A DNA stretch of 64,000 nt from Linyphia triangularis (taxonomy: Eukaryota; Arthropoda; Arachnida; Araneae; Linyphiidae). Shown here piece by piece: positions 56,878-64,000 of the stretch. The notes below the pieces were generated by a model. That model had not been told where the DNA came from, made no database searches, and was given only the letters and a program-made list of their open reading frames with translations. The position numbers and the translations under genes are program-made. Position 1 is the first letter of the stretch. Each line of letters opens with the position of its first letter. The stretch is from the NCBI GenBank assembly GCA_963978545.1, contig OZ021721.1, forward strand, positions 113,369,280 to 113,433,279, read 5' to 3'.

Positions 56878-58444
56878 AGGGAAGACCTTTGTACCTAGGG
56901 CCGCCTTTTTTCAATGCCCAAAAAATGAGCCACTGAGCCGTTTAAAAATGTGAAACTGATATACATACATCGTTATAGTAATTACTTTCCACTGGGATTA
57001 ATATAAATACTTAAAATAATAGATTCTGTCAAATAGAAGGTTTTAAAGAAATTTCACAAATGGTCCTAGGTACAAGACCTCTTTTTACCTAGGGCCAGTA
57101 GCTGATGTATCTAGGTCCTTTCTCTTTAAGGTATACATATACATTAGGAATCGCGAAATTTGATTCAAGTCTGCGGTTTTGTTTTTTTGTTTTAAAATAT
57201 TCCCGAATTCATTACCATTAAAATGATACCATTTTCTTTCTGAGAATCAAATTACTTTTTAAATTACAGTAGGTTTTGGGAACCTGTTTTGTATCACGTT
57301 CATTAGTGTAGTAAACTTTAAACGCGTTTTCTGAAGAATGACATTTTGGTGTTATATGACTTTACGCCAACAGTCATAACTTAATAATAAATGGACCGAT
57401 TTAAAAAATTCTAATTTCATTTTGTAGACAATAGTTGTGAATGTGTTTTCTATGGAGAATCTAATATATATTGTTATAAACACATTTTTTATGCACATTT
57501 TAATCTTAATTTTTTTTAAAAACTATATTCAAAATTCTCCATAGAAACATGCCTCAATACAATATCTCTTATTTGCAATAAAAATAATACCTCTAAGTCA
57601 ATTGCAAGTTTATTTATGTATGTTCTAATAATGTCCTAATTAGTCACTTTAATTGCAATTAGCTGATTAAAAAATTGACGGAAAAAAAAGTTTATAAATA
57701 AAAGTGCATCATTTTTAATTTTGACATACTGCCAAAGAGTTTGAAATTGCAACCTAAAAATTTATAGAAAATCATCTCAATTGTATATGTATACCTTAAG
57801 TGAGGTTTCAGACCATAATGAATAGAAAACAAACATACACAGATGAATTTTATAAAAGAAACAGTATCAAGTTATTAATAGTCATTGGTTTATCATATAA
57901 TAACTATAATAAATATCAATGCGTAAAATTATTAGTGAATTACAAATATTTTCATAAGTTAAAAAACTGATTCCAAAAAAATCATCTGCATGCATAAATA
58001 TCTCTTTGAAGCACCAGCAGATTTTGGTTTTGGCAATTTGAGCACAATAAGCAACTATCTGGCCCTAGGTACACGACTTGGTAATTTCATATAAAATATC
58101 TTCTACTAAAAATGCACTTGGAGAAATGACTTATTTAAACATCTCATTTAGTACTTAATGCAACAAACAAAATTATTTACTAGAATTCAAAGAAAAGTAT
58201 TTGACTTAACTTTGTAAAACAAAAAAAGACATGAGCTGCAAAATGCTACTGCAGACCATATAAAAACGTTTTTCACCTATAACTTGTCACAGCTTTCTCC
58301 TCTAAGATTTCAAAATGGCTGTCAAAAGAGTAATTGGGTGTTGCCACTTATCCAAGTGAGTAAAAAAACTTAGAACTAAACATTATTCAATAAAAGTGGG
58401 GTGACCCTAGGTACATGGTGGCCCTAGGTACACAAGTCTCGCCT
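56878..58444. mobile_element. DNA element M5, 1567 bp, TIR with TTGTACCTAGGGCC core
   Basis: The left end AGGGAAGACCTTTGTACC, TAGGGCCGCC and the inverted right end GGTGGCCCTAGGTACA, CAAGTCTCGCCT give a TIR of about 27 bp with four or five mismatches. The words CCTAGGTAC and TACCTAGGG recur inside near 57070, 57090 and 58065 as subterminal repeats. A TTAA-flanked MITE is nested within. No transposase frame remains and no flanking duplication is evident. Confidence 0.8.
57126..57799. mobile_element. Nested MITE M6 with TTAA duplication
   Basis: TTAAGGTATACATATACA at 57126 and the inverted TGTATATGTATACCTTAA to 57799 give an 18-bp perfect inverted repeat including the TTAA. It sits inside M5. 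A second inverted pair (TTCTATGGAGAAT and ATTCTCCATAGAA) lies inside. A truncated relative is at 31255-31480. The interior is noncoding. Confidence 0.88.
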
Positions 58445-58522
58445 GTACTCAATGTAGAGGAGATTTTAGTACACTATAAGAAAAAATCAATGTAGGAGAC
58501 AAGTCAGCTTGGCCCGCCTGTC
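58445..58522. other. Short spacer
   Basis: Unique sequence between M5 and the tetranucleotide repeat; nothing recognised. Confidence 0.4.
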
Positions 58523-58668
<146 letters not shown>

Positions 58669-59935
58669 ACTCTATGTGAACGTTTACAGATGTAGCTATC
58701 CACTTTAAACAATTTCTTTCATTATTTGTTCATAAATTGAATTTAAATATTAAAAAATTTCCATTGGATACTCTATTAGGGATATACGGAATTCGATATA
58801 TTACCGGATCGACCAGCTATTTGAGTTGCATTGTTCCATCCCGTGTGAAATTCTGCTTTTTAAATCCAAATTTCATAATATCTCTCAGCAATGGAATACA
58901 CTATCTAACTCAGAAAAACTTTCAAAAAAGTAATTCCTATAAAAAGTCTTATTTGCACAGGTTACTCACAGATTCACTACTGTTTAATATTTCTATTACC
59001 AGAACAAAAATAATTATTTAAAACCAACTTAATATGAAGCAGGTGATATTTTATGGATTTTATTGTCATAAATAAAACAACAAATATTTAAATGAATTTT
59101 AAATAAAATGCAAACTTCTCTTGTTCAATTAACTTTAAGCTCTTATTCCACTCTCTATTCCATAAATATATAAAATTTGTAATATTAATAATTTAAATAT
59201 TGAATGATGATAATGATCATTTCTTAATAAAACATGTACTGCTCATCCTAAAATAACTCACAGCGTTGAGTTGGCCTTAGGGAATCCTTTCTTAGGGTAT
59301 ATCTTAAACTTTTTAACTCTGACAGTAATTCTAGAATTTTAAAAATTTTAACCTAAAATCACTCATAATCAACCAAAAACAATTTTGTTCAAATATTTTA
59401 AGACATATGTTTCCTTCACCAAATTCAAATTAGAAGACTCTTTAATCTATTTGATAGACATAAAATGTGTCTGCAAAAGTCCATTTACAGCAGATATCAC
59501 GTATCTGTAGATCCTACTTTTAAACATACACAGACATAAGTCATTCGAAGAACTCGTAAATAAAGATGCTTCTTCTTGAGAAAATAAATTTGTGATGAGA
59601 CGCCACAATTCTCATTCCAAATATTCTGTAACGGAAGGATTCATCCATTGAAACTGTCATCTATATTGTTCAGAGATGTTTGCTGTACAGGATATGCATT
59701 GTAGCTGGGCTATTTCATTTGTGTTTGACCATACTGAATATCATATTTATTGTAAGGAGATAACGATGATTTTTCATTTATTTCCTGTAGGCGATGCCTC
59801 TCAGAATTTATATTCAAAGAGAGTTGTGATTTATAACCTTACGCTATTTAGAGATGAGAGAAATCACAATCCAACAATTTGAATAGGATAATAAATTTTC
59901 TGGTAATAGAGGTCTCGCTTCCAGTTTGTAGAGCA
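58669..59935. other. Unique AT-rich sequence
   Basis: Frames of 94 and 68 codons (58737-59021 and 59676-59882) carry no recognisable motif. Nothing else is visible. Confidence 0.5.
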
Positions 59936-60560
59936 AATTATTATTATTTTAACAATATAATTATTATTTTGGTAATATAATTTTTATTTTGATAATATAA
60001 TTATCATTTTGAAGTATAACTACTATTTTAAATATATTATTAGTTTTTTGATAATGTAATTATTATTTTGACTATATAATACGATATAAATATTATTATT
60101 TTTAAATATAATTATTATTTTAACAATGTAATTATTATTTTTCTAATATAATTATTAGTTTTACAATATATTAATTATTTTAACAATATAATTATAATTT
60201 TTAAATATAACTATTATTTTAACAACATGATTATTATTTTGACACCATAATTATTTTAAAATACAATTATCATTTTTAAATAGAATTATTATTTTTAAAT
60301 AGAATTATTATTTTTAAATAGAATTATTATTTTTAAATAGAATTATTATTTTTAAATAGAATTATTATTTTTAAATATAACTATTATTTTTGCAATATAA
60401 TTATTACTTTAAAAGCACAATTATTATTTTGACAATATAAGAATGATTTTGGAACATAAATATTATTTTGAAAATATTATTGTTATTTCAGCAGTATAAC
60501 TATTATTTTGACAAACTGATTAACATTTTGACACTATAGTTATTAACTTAACAATACATT
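59936..60560. repeat. Degenerate 20-bp minisatellite
   Basis: Units like AACAATATAATTATTATTTT follow each other about 30 times with many changes. Within it, five units at 60275-60370 (TTTTTAAATAGAATTATTAT, 18-bp period) are identical and must be a recent local expansion. Confidence 0.9.
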
Positions 60561-60589
60561 GCATTCATACTCCACTTCAAATAGGCATG

Positions 60590-60735
60590 ATATTATTATT
60601 ATGACTACTACTACTACTATTAATAATAATAACAATAATAATAATAATAATAACAATAACAATAATAATAACAATAACAATAATAATAATAATAATAATA
60701 GTAATAATAATAATAATAATATTGTTGTTGTTGCT
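60590..60735. repeat. AAT/AAC trinucleotide microsatellite
   Basis: ACT, then AAT and AAC triplets run to about 60720 and flip to TTG at 60723-60732. Poly-N and poly-I frames over it are artefacts. Confidence 0.97.
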
Positions 60736-61234
60736 TTTTTTATTTATGATACAATTATTTAAAAAAATACAGTAACACCTAAAATCATATAATATTTTCA
60801 CATGCGTAATTTTTAGTAATAAATATATATTGAAGAAATTACTTTGCCAGTCGAATTCGACTTAGATTTAAAAATACTTAGATTGACTCAAAAGAAGCGT
60901 ATACTTAAGGTTTTTTTATTAATTTAGAGCAATTTGACAAAAATAAATATATGTATAATATAATAATCAATTAATTTACTACACATCAAATCTTTTTAGA
61001 ATCAAATTGTTTGGATTCAAATCTCTTTATCTTTTATTAAACCAGATCCAATACATTCAAACAATACACTGTGTATAGATACACTTTTATTATTTTCCAT
61101 AATTTTTTTTAATTAAATTTAGCACAAACATTTATATAAAAAGGAATCCCGGAAAGTTTGTTTATGCAACACTAGCTGAATTACTCTGCTCTTCCCGATA
61201 CAACCTGATGCAAATATGTTCAAAATATCTTAGA
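60736..61234. other. Unique AT-rich sequence
   Basis: Nothing recognised. Confidence 0.45.
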
Positions 61235-61979
61235 AAAAACTCCGGTTCAAATTAGTTCAGTAGATCTCAAATTAGGATCATACCCCCTTACCCTTTTCAC
61301 AACCTATTCTCGATTTCACCACCTTAACCGAAAAACATCTGTTTTAAACTACGCTCCTGATAATCTGGATTAATGAAGAAACCTATATGAAAAATCCAGG
61401 TTAAAATTGGTTTAATAAATCTCAAGTAATGATCATACCCCTTTGTCTCTTTATCTTCTATTTCACCACCTTAGTTACAAAGCATCAGAATTAAATTGTG
61501 GTCCTTATAATCTGAGTTAGTTAAGAAACCTACAGATAGAAAGCTAATTAAATCTAATAATTATTAATAGATTATAATTATTAGATTTAAGAAAGATAAA
61601 GATAATTATTAGATTAGAGAAAGCTAATAATTATTAATTAGATCTCAATTTACAATAATACAGCTTCCCCCCCCCCCCTTCTCCCCCTTGTAATTAATTT
61701 CACATCGTGAACTGCAAAGCATCGGAATGAAATTGTGTTCCCGATAATCTGGACTAGTCAAGATACCAAAAATCTGCATCAAATTAAATTAGTAGGTTTT
61801 AGATCATACCATTTAGTAGTTGAAAAGGGGGGGTAAGCGTAGATTTAAAATCATCAGTTACCTTCCGTTTGTTATGAAAATAAAGAGTGCAAAATTTCAT
61901 CAAGATCAGAACAAAACAGTTGATAATTGATAAATGACAAATGGATAATGGATAAATGACAAACAAACATTCAAAAACA
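61235..61979. repeat. Dispersed repeat R3, three or four diverged tandem units
   Basis: Units share GATCATACCCC, a CTATTTCACCACCTTA-like tract, AAAGCATC..AATTAAATTGTG and ATAATCTGGATTA; anchors lie near 61352, 61511 and 61746. A related piece is at 27725-27830. A perfect hairpin with 15-bp arms AAATCTAATAATTAT / ATAATTATTAGATTT is at 61550-61589, and a 12-C run is near 61667-61678. The style resembles tandem 3' regions of LINEs. Confidence 0.65.
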
Positions 61980-62800
61980 CTATTATTTATATATAATAGC
62001 TTCGTGGTCCCGCATTGTGGAGACCCGTCATTGCATATGAGTCCCAGCTTTTGAGGCTTTGCGAAAAGGGTCGCTTCACTTGCTGAAAAGTTAATTGACA
62101 CGTAAGCACATGCTCGCTTCATCTGTGAAAGGTTCATTGAAAAGCAAGCACATGTTTATTGAAAGGTTCATTACTAAGCAAGCATAAACTCACTTCTTTC
62201 TCTAAAAAGTTAATTGCTAATAAACACTTATTATTAGAGCCCCCCTCCTCTTTTGAGTAACAAATAAAAAAATTCCCCGTTAATACAATTGTAACCCCCC
62301 CCCCCTCCCCCAGTCCTCTGATACTATTTTAACATTATGTTTGTTAAAATCAAATTAGAAGATCAGAACTACTTACGTTTAAAATTTCAGAGTTATGAAG
62401 CACTTATTGGAAGTTATATTGTAAAGAAACTTTATAAAATTACAAAGAAATAAATGAAAAAGCAACTAATTAATATTGTAGCATTCTGTTTGTCAAAAGT
62501 CCAATTAAAAGATAAGAAGACCAAAACTACACATGTTCAAGTTTTTCAGAGCACTACGCTTATTAGTAGTAGCTTTCTATAGAAGGATTAATGAAAAATG
62601 AAAGAAAGAAAGATTAATGAAAAAGGAAATGAAAGAAATTAATGAAAAAACAAGGAATTAAAATTGAAGCATTCTATTTGTCAAAAGAAAAATTAAAAGA
62701 TTAGATAACCCAAACTACTTAAATTCAAATTTTCAGAGCACTACGCATATTAGAAGTAGCTTTCTAGACACATAGACAAACACACGCTTTGATTCAGCTG
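61980..62800 (+). repeat. Dispersed repeat R1, copy 3
   Basis: It carries the same word-repeat part (TTCACTTGCTGAAAAGTTAA, GTAAGCACATGC) followed by CCCCGTTAATACAAT, units with AAAACTAC..TTTTCAGAGC, and a tail near CACATAGACAAACACACGC. It is more diverged than copy 2. The 112-codon minus frame at 61799-62137 crosses its start and is not a gene. Confidence 0.7.
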
Positions 62801-63039
62801 AATCAAAGACCATTTTTTGGAACTATAAAATATAAAAATTTATTTTATTTAATTTACTTACAGTTTACAAGTAATGCTATTTTTTTAATTATAATAAATT
62901 ATATAGTTATATAGTAGTGTTGAGAAAAAAGAAAATGTATTAAATAGCTGCAAGGTGATACCGCCTTATATTATGCGGAGTAAATTGAAGTATTCCAAAA
63001 CTAAAGTATTTCACGAACAGGAACAATAAGTGTTTTTTT
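62801..63039. other. Unique AT-rich sequence
   Basis: Nothing recognised. Confidence 0.45.
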
Positions 63040-63400
63040 CAGCACTACCTGATTAAAATTTTCAACCATCTGATGCGAAGAAGAATCCTTTTAAATGAAA
63101 ACCTCTATTGAGACCTTATCACCATTCAGTTACAGCGAGCGCTCGCAAATTAAAAGGCGAAAAAAATCTCAAACTTTATCTTTCAAACACGTTTTCATGA
63201 TTGTTTCTCTTTCATTACACGTAGCTGTGTATGATACTCTCGATTAAAAGCCAGCTAATTTTTTGGTTCTGGTAATTAAAAATAAATTAGTATATTTAAT
63301 GAAGCTTTTTCCAATCATTAGTAAAATAAAAAGAGCTTGCTTTATTTTGGCGTAAACTTTGGGCAAAGCGTGTAAAGAACAAATCGAAGTGTGCTGAGAG
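63040..63400. promoter_or_regulatory. Mixed-composition island 6, possible conserved noncoding DNA
   Basis: CAGTTACAGCGAGCGCTCGC, CATTACACGTAGCTGTG and GCTAATTTTTTGGTTCTGG mark a block of higher complexity, with several ATTA-core words of the kind bound by homeodomains. In AT-rich DNA such words are common, so this is weak. Confidence 0.2.
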
Positions 63401-64000
63401 AGTTTTAATTTTAACCAAACGTTAATTGTTACTTCATTGGAGTGAAAATCTATTTTCAGTGGTTATTAAATTTAAAAGAGACTTTACTCAAAGGAAATCC
63501 TGAAAAAAAAATTAACTGAATCTATGAAAGTATTCACGAATTCTGAAAAAGAAATTCTATTAATATTTTAATGGAATTTCGTTATAATTTATTTAAGATT
63601 CACCTGCAAATGGTACAAGTTTTACAAACTTTTCTTTTGTTATTTATCAGCTTTAGCAGCAAAATTCATCACTCTGGCATATCGATAAAAATCTATTTAA
63701 AAAAATGGCTTATTAAGATACTTTAAACGTGGGTAGAGTCCACCACCCTTTTTTCTTGTTTTTTATATTCTATTCCATCATCCATCGTTATAAATAAACG
63801 GTCTTTCAATTAGTCTTCAAAAAAATTGAAAATTAAAATCGAACAACTGAGCTATTAACATAGCCGCGAGTTGCCTCCATTAATTAATCTATAATAACAT
63901 ACCTGCATATGAAGCTAAATATTTTTGACCGTTAAAAATTTGCTATAGAAGTTTAATCCTCATAAGTTAAAAAAGAAATCTCTAAATATATAGAAATAAT
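63401..64000. other. Unique AT-rich sequence to the window end
   Basis: Nothing recognised. Confidence 0.5.

Noticed and set aside
60559..60801. Poly-N and poly-I frames on opposite strands
   Set aside because: Both are translations of the AAT/AAC trinucleotide repeat.

Overview
This is eukaryotic, AT-rich, almost gene-free DNA dominated by repeats, most likely an arthropod nuclear genome. Arachnid is my weak first guess. The basis is tRNA-derived SINEs with intact A/B boxes and 12-13 bp target duplications, gypsy-like solo LTRs with 4-bp duplications, MITEs with TTAA and 8-bp duplications, a relic of an arthropod-type DDE transposase, and a large number of satellites. I found no complete, confidently identified protein-coding gene. 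The open frames over 60 codons are mostly accidental or run through microsatellites.

Layout. 1-600: 107-bp satellite running off the left edge. 2692-2894: near-perfect foldback element. 4644-4829: SINE. 5037-6361: about 220-bp satellite. 6501-7443: a bacterial secD fragment split by a TTAA-flanked MITE. 9254-9430: SINE. 10200-12260: 487-bp dimeric satellite. 14208-14715: three-part higher-order minisatellite. 14735-14960: transposase relic. 15864-16450: MITE. 16690-16860: second SINE family. 16860-19700: inverted arrays of a decayed 165-bp repeat around an hAT-type MITE. 20149-20609: solo LTR. 20887-21306: 30-bp minisatellite. 21632-21804: SINE. 23748-26326: 162-bp satellite with a tetrameric higher-order duplication. 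27262-27720: solo LTR. 28570-30890: 261-bp satellite bracketed by direct repeats. 31255-32154: two joined dispersed repeats. 35521-36845: three copies of a 450-bp unit, each holding a foldback MITE. 37638-37996: SINEs. 38260-39058: 121-bp satellite. 39244-40933: two MITEs. 41761-42750: dispersed repeat. 44161-44736: MITE. 44992-45383 and 46560-47585: tandem arrays. 48495-49231: TIR-bounded segment containing a candidate coding exon. 52602-52953: large inverted repeat. 53285-53557: SINE. 54601-55471: MITE with a huge (AT)n. 56340-56800: LTR. 56878-58444: nested DNA elements. 59936-60735: simple repeats. 61235-62800: dispersed repeats.

The most notable item is the secD fragment. SecD is a bacterial translocase subunit that animals lack. 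The piece reads in one frame on both sides of the MITE once one TTAA is removed, and a second copy of that MITE lies elsewhere in this window. Together this supports bacterial DNA, probably from a Rickettsiales-type endosymbiont, that was integrated into the host chromosome and later hit by a host transposon. Second is a 44-codon candidate first exon with a clean splice donor inside a TIR-bounded element. Six stretches of more mixed base composition (near 13.0, 35.2, 43.7, 47.7, 54.2 and 63.2 kb) may be conserved noncoding or intronic regulatory DNA, but that cannot be tested from one sequence.

Tandem arrays fill roughly a fifth of the window by my estimate. Coordinates of decayed repeats are approximate.
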